A stretch of 64,000 bases of DNA from Dentipellis sp. KUC8613 (taxonomy: Eukaryota > Basidiomycota > Agaricomycetes > Russulales > Hericiaceae). Below the pieces are notes generated by a model. It made no database searches and was not told where the DNA came from. It saw nothing but the letters and a program-made list of their open reading frames with translations. Both the position numbers and the translations under genes were made by a program. This document shows, piece by piece, positions 24,064 to 35,580 of the stretch (positions are counted from its first letter, which is position 1; every line of letters begins with the position of its first letter). The stretch is from assembly GCA_002286715.1 (NCBI GenBank), contig NSJX01000003.1:422680-486679 (forward strand), written 5' to 3'.

Positions 24064-25184
24064 TCAGTCCTGCAGCTCTTCCTCCTGATGTTGCTGCTCC
24101 TTCCCAACGCGCCTTTCCTTCTCGCTCTCGAGCTGGTTGTAGAGCAGGAACAAGGCCTTCTCGTTGGCTTCGGGGGTGCCCACGATGGTGAACATCCGTT
24201 CACCGGTGTCGTCGTGCGGGGCTTTGGCGATGGAGATCTTCGACCCAGAGAGACGGCGGATTTCGGTAATTTTGGTGCCGCCGCGACCGATGATGCAGCC
24301 GACCATGTCGGAGGGGATGGAGATGTTTTGCGTGCGGAGCTGGGTAGAGTTGTACGGCGGAGGGCTTGGCTCGCGGATGACGCTGTCGCCGTTGGAGCGA
24401 CGACTGCTAAAGCTGGATGCAGAGTTGTGTGCAGCCCGGCGCCCTCCTGCGCGCTCATCGCCGACACCAGGGTGATAGAGGACCGTGCCCAGACCCCTCT
24501 CCCAATCCTCCAGCAAACACCTCCCAATCTCCTCGATGGCGCGGCCGATGGCTTCGGGCGAGCCCTGAACATCAACGACGCGTTCGGTGGATTGGGGAAG
24601 CATGTCCTTAGATGCGACCATACGCGCTCCAGATGCGTCCTGGATGGCTTTGATTTTTAGACCATTACGACCGATTATAGTGCCCATAAGGTTGTGCGAT
24701 ATGAGGAGGCGTATAGACGTATGCGCGGTGGCGGACGAGGGGATGGGAGGGGTATTGGGGTTGGACTCCACCAATTGGGAGATGATCAGAGCATACGCCT
24801 GTATATCGAGATACCATGCGTAAGGTCACGTCGCAAGAACGTAGAAAACACGCCACAAACCTTGGCCACACTTTCAACAGATCCGCTGATGGTGAGGACA
24901 CGCTCATGAACGCCCGGAATGACCTTGCTGACGCCGGCCTTGACGCCGGTTTGGTCACGAAGATCGGCGACATTTTTGCCAGCTTTGCCTATGATGACAC
25001 CAGCATCCTTGGTGCTGACAAGTGCGCGCAGGGTAAGAACGTCTTGACCAGCAGGGGAGGGGGAACGAGAACGCTGCGGGGAGGCTTGAAAATAAAATAA
25101 AAAGCAGAACGCGTGAGGAGAAAGCAAAAGTCGATTTTCAAGATGCTTACAGGAACGGCCGCGAGCGGGGGAGTCGGAAGGCAT
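24064..25184 (-). CDS. Triple KH-domain RNA-binding protein, poly(C)-binding/PBP2-like
   Basis: Relative of animal PCBP/hnRNP K and of fungal Pbp2 and rnc1, which bind C-rich RNA and control mRNA stability. Three exons: 25184-25151 (MPSDSPARGRS), 25084-24861 and 24798-24064. Each KH domain shows its GXXG loop: VIIGKAGKNV in the first, TIIGRNGLKI in the second, CIIGRGGTKI in the third. The first domain starts LTLRALVSTKDAG, the second IRLLISHNLMG, and the third NISIPSDMVG. A serine/arginine-rich linker (SSFSSRRSNG) separates KH2 and KH3. The C terminus is a short charged helix ending EEELQD. The region immediately upstream on the coding strand is extremely C-rich (see the separate entry). The start is the only ATG that joins in phase to the first domain. 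Confidence 0.92.
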
Positions 25185-25187
25185 AGA

Positions 25188-25276
25188 GGGGGAAGGAAAG
25201 AGGGCGGAGAGGGGGGCGGTGGAGAAGGGGGCGGGAGGGGCGGGGACGGAGGGCGGGGAGGCGGGACGGAGGGAAG
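25188..25276. repeat. G-rich/C-rich low-complexity tract next to the KH gene start
   Basis: About 89 bases that are nearly all purine on the plus strand, mostly G with many runs of three to six G. On the coding strand of the KH gene they form a C-rich pyrimidine tract ending four bases before the ATG at 25184. The G runs could form a quadruplex on the plus strand. Visible directly; whether it is transcribed as leader is inferred. Confidence 0.85.
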
Positions 25277-25648
25277 GGCGACGTTGACAGTGACGAGGCT
25301 TGTGAGAACGCCGTCGCGCCCAGCCTCGCCCTCTCCGCCACACAGCCGGCATCTTCCGGCACCGACCGTCCAGACCGGTTCCGCACCTCTTCCCCATCGT
25401 ACCTATATACCCCACCTTACTCTGCCTCCGCTTCCGCCGCGTCTCCGACGTGCGTCCTCACTCTGATGGTACGTGCTGCACCAATATATCTGTGCAGGGG
25501 CAGCAGGTCGCCCCATATTCTCCAAGGAAGTTCGTCTCGGGCCTGTCCGTGGAGGGCGCCAGCGGCAGTTGACGCGCTTCCCGCCCGACTCCGCCCACTG
25601 CACCGCTCGTGCATACACACGAGGCTGCTTTTTGCGCTCACACTCCAC
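25277..25648. other. Upstream region between the C-rich tract and a candidate small gene
   Basis: 372 bases. It should include the KH-gene promoter and perhaps that of the small candidate gene. GC-rich; the open frames here overlap on both strands and have no recognisable content. Confidence 0.4.
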
Positions 25649-25949
25649 ATGAGTCGACGTTCTTCATTGTCAGCCGTGACGCCCAACAGGGTCCTGGCAC
25701 TGCAGAAGGTACGATTGTATTCTTTTTTTGCGGGACGCGCAGTGTGCAGCCATCGGACCGAAATCGGACATGAGCTGTTGTGGTCATTGGGGTGCGCATG
25801 ACTCGCGCATAGACGCTTTATGCTATGTTTCACGGTTCCATGCAAAGCTTCTGGGAGTGGCAACCACAGAAGAGGATATGCAGGCCATGGGATCCGGCCG
25901 CGAGCCGATGATGAAGAACAGCGCGAGTGGTCCCTTGATAAGAGAGTGA
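25649..25949 (+). CDS. Candidate small gene, unidentified
   Basis: I do not recognise it. ATG 25649 opens MSRRSSLSAVTPNRVLALQK, a basic serine-rich start that ends at a good donor (AAG/GTACG). A second exon in the same phase ends LLGVATTEEDMQAMGSGREP and then MMKNSASGPLIRE with TGA at 25947-25949. Two acceptors fit: CAG before TGTGCAGCC gives a 36-base intron and 88 residues; CAAAG before CTTCTGG gives a longer intron (about 157 bases) and 53 residues. Both keep the frame open. It lies in the large gap between two divergent genes. Phase agreement and the acidic, compositionally normal C terminus argue for a real gene, but it could be chance. Confidence 0.35.
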
Positions 25950-26404
25950 TCTATGTCATCGTGTTGACGATGCGGATGAAGTAGTGGCGGGGTATCTTAG
26001 AGCCTGGCAAGTGTAGCAAGTATACATAAATGTAAAGGATGTACAGTGAGAAGTGGAGAAAGAAAGCGGGGATGATCAAGAGCCGTTGAGTCGAGTCCGA
26101 GTTTGATTGGTCGGGGGCGGGGTGCAGTTCGGATCGACGCCCGCTGAGCGCGACTTCGACTCGGATCGGGCATTCAATCCAGTCCTCGGCCTTTTCGCTC
26201 TTAACCTCTCTCTTTCATACCCTCCCAAACTCCCTTTTCTTTGCTCCCCCCTTCCCTACTTTCCTTCTCCCCGTAATCCCTCTTTTCCTCCTATTCGTGA
26301 GTACTCACTCCCCAGATCAGGTGACTCCCCCTCAAGCCCCTTTCTTTTCTTGCTCCCAGTCCTCTGTGGCATAGCACTCCTCTGCCCCACCCTCCTGCGT
26401 CGAC
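25950..26404. other. Intergenic region upstream of the second zinc-cluster regulator
   Basis: 455 bases. The last 200 (about 26200-26400) are strongly pyrimidine-rich on the plus strand (CCCTCCC, CTTTTC runs), the usual look of a fungal promoter and leader. No gene seen. Confidence 0.5.
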
Positions 26405-29400
26405 ATGCCCGACCAACAGTCCATGCATGAATCCGACCCCTCTGACGAGGAGCAGGATGCCTCTCATCCTTCAGAGGCAAATACTAGAAAGAGAAGCAGC
26501 AGAGGTACGTCCCGCTCACCGTCGGGCCTCGAATCACCACACGAGCCGTCCTGTAGCCTGTGATCAATGCCGTAAAACCAAAAGCAAATGTGAACGCTTC
26601 CAAGGTGATACTGAGCCTTGCAAGAGTTGTCAGCTAGCTGGTGTAGGCAAGTGTCTCTTCTTTTCGCCATAATGAGTGCACCTTGACGACGGTTCCCCCG
26701 ACTGTGCTTAGCCTGCACGTTCCTTGGTGAGTACATGCCCCTGTTTTCGATTGTGCTCTTCTTCTTACCTCGTCCCCACCAGGCCCGAGTCATAAGCGAG
26801 GCCCACCGAAGGGCTACATCCATGCAATCGAGCAGCGGTGGCATCAAGTGGAGTCGGTCCTTGGGGCTATCCTCTCGTCACCAGACCCTCAAGTCCAACT
26901 GCTCATTCAAAACTTGCGCAAAGATGAGCTCGCGCGAGACATCATAAGCAGGGTGGATTTAGGTCCATTCGTGAGTATTCGTCTCGTCTGCATGGCGTGC
27001 TCAAATTTTGACACCCCATCAGGGGCCGACTGGCCGCGCGAACCATTCAGTGGCCGTCACAAAGGAGGATTTCTTTACGTCCATCATGAACAACACAGAG
27101 TCTTCCCGCGACCCCTCCCGTCCCCGCCGGCAGTCTCGCGTCTCCCGCGAGATTGTTTCTTCAAGTAAGGCTTCTGCTCAACAACTCGTTATCGTTACCT
27201 CATCCGTATTGCCGCAGATAATTCGATGCTCGTCAGCCCCACTTTGGAATGGCAGGACCGTCTGTCGTCTCGATTTGCAACAACATCACCGTCGGCGGAT
27301 TTAAGGTTTTCAAGTTCGCGGGACGTCCTTGCCGGGACACCGATGGGCCCTCCCCTGCAACGCCGCCGGACGGACGGAGGGTCCGCAGAACCTGACTGGG
27401 ACCGTATGTATCGGATCGAGAGCAAATCAGGTATGACGCACAGCAGCGCTCACGGTCACATGGACGCCCTCGATGACATTGCAATTTCAGATTCGGAAGA
27501 GGACAGCGACGGTGCACCCGCGACAGGCTTCGGACAGCTCTCATTGGACGAGAACAAGGAGGTATGCTTGGACAATCATTTCCACTTGTAGACAGTCTGA
27601 CGTCGCACACAGGTGCGTTACCACGGCTTCGCGAGCGGCCTGCCTCTCTTGTACAACTCCGAACGCACGGACGACCGGAAGTACGGCGGCATGTGGTAAG
27701 GGACTTGCTTGCCGTTGACGCAAAGTCATAGTCAAAGATACTCACACGTACGAAGGAAACTCCCCATGGCAAGAGTGTGGCCGCCGGCCGCACAGAAATT
27801 TATTGCCGAGGAGAGTGTCAATGTCAGCTTGCCGTCGGTCGAGCTGCAGCGCCATCTATTGGATCTGTACTTCACCTACGTTCACCCTATCTTCCCTGTC
27901 GTGCACAAGACCTTGTTTTGGATGGAATTTGAAGCAGCGTAAGTGCATCGCCTATCTCTCCTATGTTGTACTAACATTAGCTATTTACAGGAATTCGTGA
28001 GTATCGTACCTGCATGGGTGTCGCGCCCTTAGCTGACGTATAATATCCTAGTCCCAGTAACGAGAGGAGACCGATTTCGGAAAGGCCTCACATGTCGAAC
28101 CTTCTACTACTGTCTATGCTCGCCATTGCTGCACGATATGACGAGGCCGAGAACCTGCCAACGTCTGGCAACATGTGGGAAGCTGGTCTGACTTACATGA
28201 TCCAAGCACGGGAGGTCCTCAGTGCGTCTGGCGTGTAAAATGACCTGTTTCGCGTCCTCTCATCTTTCACTCACAGATCGGATTTATCACTACTCGCGGC
28301 CATCCACATGTCAAGCTCTCCTGCTCCTTGGCCTCAGGGAATTCGGCCTTGGTAAGAAAGTCATGTGACGCTTGTATTTTGGGTGACTGACGTGCATGTT
28401 TCAGGGTCCATGGAGCATGGCTGGCTTTACATTGGCATGGCCTTACGTATGGTACGTTGCACCCTGTGCAGTTACCAAACGCTGACTGATAGCACGCGAA
28501 GGCGCAAGATCTTGGATTGAACCGTGACGGCGCACACTGGGAAGGACATGGCAGGAAGCTCTTTACCCATATGGAGCTGCAGGCGCGAAGACAGATCTGG
28601 TGGGCCTGCAACCGAGCAGACAAGTAAGTTTACAGCACACTTCTATTGGATGGGATCATTGATGCTCACTCTAATAGACACACCGCCGTCTGGATGGGTC
28701 GCCCACCAACAATTCCTGACACCAGCTACGACACTTTGATGCCCCAGGTATGTGGCTTGCCGTGTCCTTGGCCCCCTTGCTGAACAATCGCTAGGATGAC
28801 TCCGATGAGCTTTGGAAGCCGCACCCCATGGACCCCGCATCCCTCAATTACAACCCTGTTCCCTCCCGCACCTTAGAAGCCTTCCGACAGGCATCAGTAC
28901 TCAGTGCGTGTCTTTGTCCTGTTCGCGTCCTGTTTTCTGACTGTATGCAATCTGTAGGCGTCATTGTCGGTCTCATTGTTGAGCGAATATATCCTATTCG
29001 ACCAATAACGGGCCACAATAAGCGCGCGGCGCTGGTCGAGTTGGAAGGCCGCCTAGACAAATGGCTCCTTGAACTGCCCGAATCCCTCTGCTTTGATGCT
29101 TCGAGTAAACGCACTACCCCGCCCCCCAACATCCTCGTTATGCACATGACCTACTGGAACGCCGTCCTTCTGTTGCACCGAGCATTGTGAGTAATTGCCT
29201 TTCTATTCGGGTGTCATCTCAACTGTGTTCTTCATCGCTAGCATTCCTAAATGGAAGACTGTGTAAGCTACCTAATATTGTAAGTGGCATGCATATATAC
29301 TAAGCTCCCTGTAGTGTGCGATCATCAAGCAAGACCACACGCGACTCCGATGCACTGTCATTGAAGTCGTTTGACATCTGCCAAAGTGCCGCTACCCACA

Positions 29401-30356
29401 TCACGTCCCTAGGTGAGTAGACATCTAGCTCTTCAGGGCCCTCACGATATTCATGCCGTTCGTAGTTGTGGCATACCAAACGCAGTACTCGTTACGCCGT
29501 GCGGCCTTGCTACTGACGCATCACATGTTCTCCGCTGGGTAAGTGCGGTACTTCCTGCGCCCCCACATTTGACTGACGATGTCTGGCTTCTAGAATTATG
29601 CATGTCGTGACACGTACGCGCGAGTCGCATTTCGTGCCATATTTCATTGCTGACGGTTCGTTTAGTGACAATGCGACCTTCAAATATCCAAGCGTCTGTC
29701 AACCTCCAGCAGATACTAGGCGCCTTAAAAGAGATGGGCGTAAGTGGACACCTTCTGTTACTGCGCAGCCGAAGCTCAATTTCGTTTGCATGCTCTAGTT
29801 CATCTGGCCCAGCGCACAGCGCGCCTGGGACCTCCTCAACGGCGCCAAAGTGCACGTCGACAACGGCCTGCTCGCCTCCTTCGCGGCCACCACGAATGAC
29901 CGCAAACGCGTCGCCGACGACGCCTTCAGCGAAGAGCGCAGCCCGTCGCTGCTGAACCGCACGCCGTTCGATCAGCAGCCCGGCAGCGAGAACCCGCCGT
30001 CGCCGGCGGTCATCTCGGAGGACGCGAGCAACCGCATGCTCGCACAGATGCTCGGGCTCGATATCCCGGGGCTCGAGCCCTCCACGTCGTATTTCCCTGG
30101 GTACGAGTGGTGGCCGCGGAACGGCAACGGCCGACAGGCCAGCGGTACGCAGGGCCAGGGTTCCGGTTCGGGCTCGCAGACGTTCTCAACTCCCTCGCCG
30201 CAGTCCTCGCACAGCAGTCCCCCGTCGACGATGCCGATTCCGTTCGGGTTTGACCAGACGCAAGGCATGTGGCTGGACGGGTCGATGTCGTTGCCCCCCG
30301 AGAGTTACGGGCCTATAGATTATACGACGCCTTCTGCGTTCAACCCAGGGTTTTAG
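26405..30356 (+). CDS. Zn2Cys6 transcription factor, XlnR-like architecture
   Basis: A nuclear zinc-cluster regulator. The DNA-binding region reads CDQCRKTKSKCE, then EPCKSCQLAGVAC, giving the canonical six cysteines, followed by GPSHKRGPPKGYIHAIEQR. The last cysteine is reached only by using a GC-AG intron (26647-26711) and a 15-base exon (26712-26726). RYHGFASGLPLLYNS leads into the fungal_trans domain: YFTYVHPIFPVVHKTLFWME, LSMLAIAARYDEAE, ALLLLGLREFGLGS, WLYIGMALRMAQDLGLNRD, RRQIWWACNRADK and MGRPPTIPD. A 6-base exon (27991-27996) is needed between FEA and NSPSNERR. The C terminus is disordered, proline/serine-rich, and stops at 30354-30356. The order of elements resembles XlnR/Xlr1 xylanolytic activators, but the target genes cannot be read from sequence. 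Confidence 0.88.
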
Positions 30357-30787
30357 GTCGGTTTGGCGGTGCCAGGTTAATTATGTGTTCTCGAGCCTCG
30401 TTCTTTCTTTTCATATTCATTCATGCAATTCCCTTCCTTTTTGACCTTCTTTTCCTTACAGAATACGTGTTGCTAATCTTTGGATCTAGTTTGTTTGTTT
30501 GATGTTCTCGCGCTGTGTAATTCTAGACGTGGCTCAGTGTATCTATAATGTCGCATACTTAATCAGAAATCTGTGTCATGGCGCACCGTCAAAATCCCGA
30601 AACAACGATGATGGCATTGCTGCAAGCGATCCAGGTAGTTAAAAAATACAGTGGCGCGTGAGACGAAGTGGTATGCGTGATCATGATGCAAGTGCAAGTC
30701 GACAGAGAAAGGAATAAAGACGATGCAAATGAAAGGCAGACACAGGTTGAAAGAACACAAAGGAAAACTAAATGTTCTTTTTCATCG
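30357..30787. other. Convergent 3' region of the regulator and the DUF6533-type gene
   Basis: 431 bases between facing stop codons. T-rich (runs of TTC and TTT at 30395-30500), consistent with 3' untranslated sequence of the regulator. No gene seen. Confidence 0.5.
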
Positions 30788-32818
30788 TCATATAGCATTT
30801 GTTGTCTTCTCAACATCTACGCGGATGCCCGTGACTGCGCTCGCAAGGCCCATGCCAAGCTCCATCTCAGCTGCTTTGTATTGCATCTCGCGGTCTGCGT
30901 CACAGATCTCATGCGATCCTTTCTGGTCGAGTTGGTCGAGTTCAACGGCGCTGTCGGGACTACCCACACCGACTCCAGAGACGCTGCCGATCGTGCTCAG
31001 CATCACTCCCGATGTTTTGTGCCGTGGATGAGACCGGACAAAAGTATGAGGCACGGTTGGTCCTGAGCTGCTCACGGAGCGTTGCCCGGTGAACTGGAGA
31101 CCGAAGGGGAAGACTTTAGAAGGGTACGTGTTGAAGGCCGGTACACCCTCTGAATGGGCAACGGTCTCGGAACCACGTTCCCGAAGATCTAGGATCTGCC
31201 GAAGCGCGGCCGTCAGGGGGTCGACACGATGGGTGAGGTGCGACCTGGCTCACGAGACGACAAGCCAGAACAGGGCTGAGCATAACACTCAGAGGGATAT
31301 TGATAGCCGAAATTACTTGACGGGGTCTATGTGACCTGTAGTCAGGACGTGAAAATTAGGGGCATGATTGTAGCCTAACTTACTGGAGGTAGAAAATACC
31401 ATTGATCTAGGACGAGAACGATAGCGTCCTGTGAACTCTAATTGAAGGCTGTAAGATCATCATATGGACACTCACCAGGTTTGAAATAGAAATTAATAGG
31501 TAGTAAAAGACGCCTTCGCGGAGAAACGTTTGAATAAGTCTACTGCTTGGGCCGCCGTGTTGACGGCGAATGCGAAACGCCTTCCAGACGGTCATTGAAG
31601 TAACGACAGTGTCGAAGCCAAGTGGAGCGATCTAAATAGGGCATAGCCCTGCATCAATATAGGCAACGGTAGAGGCAGCGGTCAGCGATGCTCACGAAAA
31701 AACCTGAATGGACCGGTTACCCTTGGTGAGTCGAAGTAGCATGGATTTCAGGACGCGACCGTACCTAAAAGATGAGCGGAGTGTGGCTTGGACATGGGAA
31801 AGCAAGGTCCTTGTTCCTGAGGCCGGCTCTGTCAGTCAGGCGTCGGCAGCAGCAAAAGTTATACGTACGAAAGGCGGAGTGACAAACGGCAGGACTGCCG
31901 GGCATGCACGTCAGGTGTGCGACCTGGAATTTGTCTCTGGACTCACCGAGCATTTGAGATGTATCCACGTAGAGCTGATACGCAATTAGACCGCACAAAC
32001 AGGTCAAGAGGAAGGCCAGTAAGTAGTTGTTGCGGTTGAAGAAAGCGTAAGTGCGGATAAGCAGAACAGCTAAATCATGCGCATATATGATGTCAGATCG
32101 GCGTCTCGTCTTGACTCCCAGACTCACATTCCGAGCCTACCTGGTTCCACATCGCGAGCGCGACGGGAACCTGAGGGAGGTGAGAGTTGGTCCAGAAGAC
32201 GGTGAAAGCACGCACCTTGTATATCCTCTGACACTCCTCCACTGAGTGATTTATAACAAATGCATATAAAAGGTAGGGAACGACTGCGATCACCCAGTAA
32301 CTGGAGCAGGAGAGAAGAATTAACAAAAATAGGTGGATATATGCGCGGGCACTTACCGGCAGAAAAGATACGCGACTTTGACGGGGCTCCAGAAAGTTTT
32401 CCATATCTACGAGACGGTAGGTAAAGCAGAGGCTAGGGCGGACCAATAAATGCGTACGAAGTTCCACTCGCGGTTAATGCTGATGACCCAGTCCCAGAGC
32501 ACGACCGCATCTAGCGGGGTGTCAGCGGCGCATACAGGAGCACAGGTGCGGACCTACACATAGCTGCAAGTAAAAAGGCGAAGTTTAGCACGCGTTCCAA
32601 AGCAAAGACGAAGAGAAACTGACCACAAAAGTAGACCTGCGTGCTTCGGGGCGGTCAGAACGCGTCGGGGGGCGGGGAGCGGGAGTCACTCACACAAAGA
32701 TAAAATGCTGGGCGGTCTGTAGCGTGTCGGTCATGATGGAGGCGGGGGGGAATGCGGTCGTGGGCGGGAAGACGACGGCGTCGGGTATATGAAGGGAGCT
32801 AGCGGGGGAGCCAGACAT
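30788..32818 (-). CDS. DUF6533-type multi-span membrane protein
   Basis: Member of a large basidiomycete family of seven-span-like membrane proteins with no proven function. Many short exons on the minus strand join in phase: MSGSPASSLH (start, 32818), DTLQTAQHFIF, then AVVLWDWVISINREWNFIWK and TFWSPVKVAYLFCRYW (the DUF6533 signature), VPVALAMWNQ, LLIRTYAFFNRNNYLLAFLL, LIAYQLYVDTSQM, LPFVTPPF, GPCFPMSKPHSAHLL, GVFYYLLISISNLINGIFYL, SAINIPLSVMLSPVLACRL and VLDLRERG. The C-terminal tail of about 100 residues is serine-rich and cytoplasmic by family custom. An exon of 4-10 bases near 32554-32563 is needed to keep the frame before AVVLWDW. Start choice is less certain than the rest; an ATG at 32734 (MTDTLQ) would remove the proline-rich leader. 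Confidence 0.82.
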
Positions 32819-33052
32819 CCATGAGCCGTGTCGAGGACGGACAGAAAGAGAGAAAGGACTGCTTAGACGGGCGTAGACATTCAAGGGCTCAGTCCGTCGG
32901 CAGCCGACCGTCGCCCTTGACTGAGGATCATCTCTTTACGTCTTGTCGTCACCTTCCAACTCGCCTATCCCACTTCCCGATCTGGCCACGCCTCCGACCA
33001 ACTCCCCGATCCGGCCAACAATGTGACTCCCAACTTGCTTCCGTCCTCCATC

Positions 33053-33859
33053 ATGCCTCTCTTCCTCGTCCTGCCCCCCGAAATCCTCCTCTATATTCGT
33101 GCGTTTCGGCCCTCTTTTCGACCCTTCGCCTTGCTGACCCCACCCAAGTCTCCTTCCTCGACCTCCCGGACCTCGCTGCCCTCGCCAGGGTCACGGACCG
33201 TCTTGCGGTCCTCACAGCCGACCCACTGCTCCATCGCACCCGCTTATTGGTCGTCGCACCGTCTCGCGTCGCACACGCCCTTTTCGGGGAAGGTCCGCAT
33301 GGCTGCCCCCTGAGACCCACTGTCCCGGATCTGGTCCACTGGGGCATCCTGCGCGGCCTCGGCATCGAAAGGCGGTGGAGAATGGGCCTCTATCTCTCTT
33401 CCCCACACGTAAATATCTCATCATATTCACGTCTTTTTGCCATAATTGTAACCATCTCGCCGGGCCTTACAGTCCGTCAAACATTACGAGAATTCTCTTC
33501 GCCTACAGCGCCGCCATGCATCTCATGTCCTTTCATCCCTTCTTCGCCATCGCTCTCGTGGTGTTGCCCACCTCCAGGATTCCCGCGTCCTACCTGACGT
33601 CGAGTCCTCGTCTCCTCGCGTCTCTCGCTCCCTTCTTCCCGTTATGCGCAAGCTCAAGTGGTCCATTCGCAAGGACAGCTTGGCCAAGATGGTTCGCACC
33701 TTGCCGATTGCTCAGGAGTACGTATCAGGCAATGCGGGGAGCTGGCTCGAGAAGCGCGGCACCAGTCTTGTTGGAGAGTGCGAGCGCTTCCGCCTAGCAA
33801 TTTGTCCAGGCGTGAAGAGGATCGTCAACTTCTACGAGAAGCTTGCTGCGGATTTGTGA
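33053..33859 (+). CDS. F-box-like protein
   Basis: Three exons join in phase. The start MPLFLVLPPEILLYI followed by LSFLDLPDLAALARVTDRL is an F-box-like segment, which in fungi links substrates to an SCF ubiquitin ligase through Skp1. The rest (RRWRMGLYLSSPHSVKHYEN, LRLQRRHASHVLSSLLRHRS, MRKLKWSIRKDSLAKMVRTL, SWLEKRGTSLVGECERFRLA, VKRIVNFYEKLAADL) looks constrained but is not a domain I can name. The stop is TGA 33857-33859. The gene converges on histone H4, with 183 bases between the stop codons. The F-box call rests on the short N-terminal pattern only. Confidence 0.7.
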
Positions 33860-34042
33860 CTGTCTTAGGACCTTTCGGATATTTCTTATGTACAACATTC
33901 TTTTGCTCCACTTCTACTGGCATATGGTAAATTTCATTCGACATGGACAGACATACATGTTGGATAGTGGAGAACGGAGAGGTATGAATACACGGTACAA
34001 TAACGTAAAGGGCGAGGTAGCCGTCGGCACAAATCTTCAAAC

Positions 34043-34532
<490 letters not shown>

Positions 34533-34606
34533 GTTTGATGAGAAGGTTAAAAGGTAAGGGGAAGGAGGATGCTGAATAGGTCGATGAAGCTGTCGACCTT
34601 GTTAGA

Positions 34607-34632
34607 GGTGGTGGTGGTGGTGGTGGTGGTGG
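34607..34632. repeat. GGT trinucleotide repeat in the H4/thioredoxin shared promoter
   Basis: About eight GGT (ACC on the other strand) units in a row, 75 bases upstream of the histone H4 start, between it and the thioredoxin-like gene. Probably length-variable. Position suggests H4 leader or core promoter. Confidence 0.9.
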
Positions 34633-34846
34633 AGATAAGGAAAGAGAATGCCGCAGCGCGTCTGTTCAACAATCGTCAACGCGTCCTTTTGTACGCGTGT
34701 GGTCGTGTTGTGCCGCGCACGTGATGCGCGCAAACAACGTGGCCCCGCCAGCGTGCCGGCGCCGGCTTTGCGGATATCTACAGCTCTTACTCACTCAGCT
34801 AGACAAGCTTCACTGCAACTTGAAAGCACACTGCTACTGCTCGAAA

Positions 34847-35580
34847 ATGTCCATCACACACCTCTCTTCACTCTCTCAGCTAGACAGTATCTTGTCCAAA
34901 TCCAATGACAAGCTTTCTGTGAGTTTACAAGCTGACCGGTTGTGCACGCGTCATCCCACTAATTGCTGCGCTCTGGTCTCGGAGGATAGATCATTGACTT
35001 TCACGCAACTTGGTACGGCTACAGGGACTGCTTCGCTTACTGCTAGCTAAATGTGATGCAGGTGTGGCCCATGCCATATGATCGCGCCGGTCTTTGAAGC
35101 ACTGTCCAAGCAGCATACAAATGTGAATTTCTTGAAGTGCGACGTTGATGTTGCACGAGACGTGGCTAGCCGTTACAGTATCAGCGCCATGTGAGTCTCA
35201 AAATTGCATGATATTGTAGTGGACCATTTCCTCAACGCCATGTGTGAAGGCCGACCTTCGTCTTTTTGCGAGGTTCGACCCAGGTGGACCAAATTCGGGG
35301 CGCCAATCGAAGGTGAGCGCTAGCACTTCTTCGTTTCCGTCTTGTAGACGCTGAAGATGTTTCCCTTGTGGCGGTCAGGGCGTTAGAACAAGCTATCGCC
35401 AAGCACGCATCGTCCTCGTCTGGAGCTTTCTCGGGCTCTGGCCACACCCTAGGTGGCTCTTCCACTCCGCAGCGCGATGCTGCACCCAATGGTGGTCCAT
35501 CTCTACTCAACTTGGATCAGCAGACGAAGACGTTGCTGCTTCTTGTCGCTGGCTACCTGGTATTCTGGTATCTAAGCTAG
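34847..35580 (+). CDS. Thioredoxin-like protein with C-terminal membrane anchor
   Basis: Disulfide reductase fold. ATG 34847 starts MSITHLSSLSQLDSILSKSN. The active site WCGPC is made across an intron: exon 2 ends FHATW, exon 3 starts CGPCHMIAPVFEALSKQ. FLKCDVDVARDVASRYSISA, MPTFVFLRGS (cis-proline) and TQVDQIRGANR complete the thioredoxin domain. A serine/glycine-rich linker (SSSSGAFSGSGHTLGG) leads to a single hydrophobic C-terminal segment KTLLLLVAGYLVFWYLS, which would make it a tail-anchored protein with the redox domain in the cytosol. Membrane identity (ER, outer mitochondrial or peroxisomal) cannot be read. The last residues after the anchor are almost none, which is usual for tail anchors. 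Confidence 0.88.
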
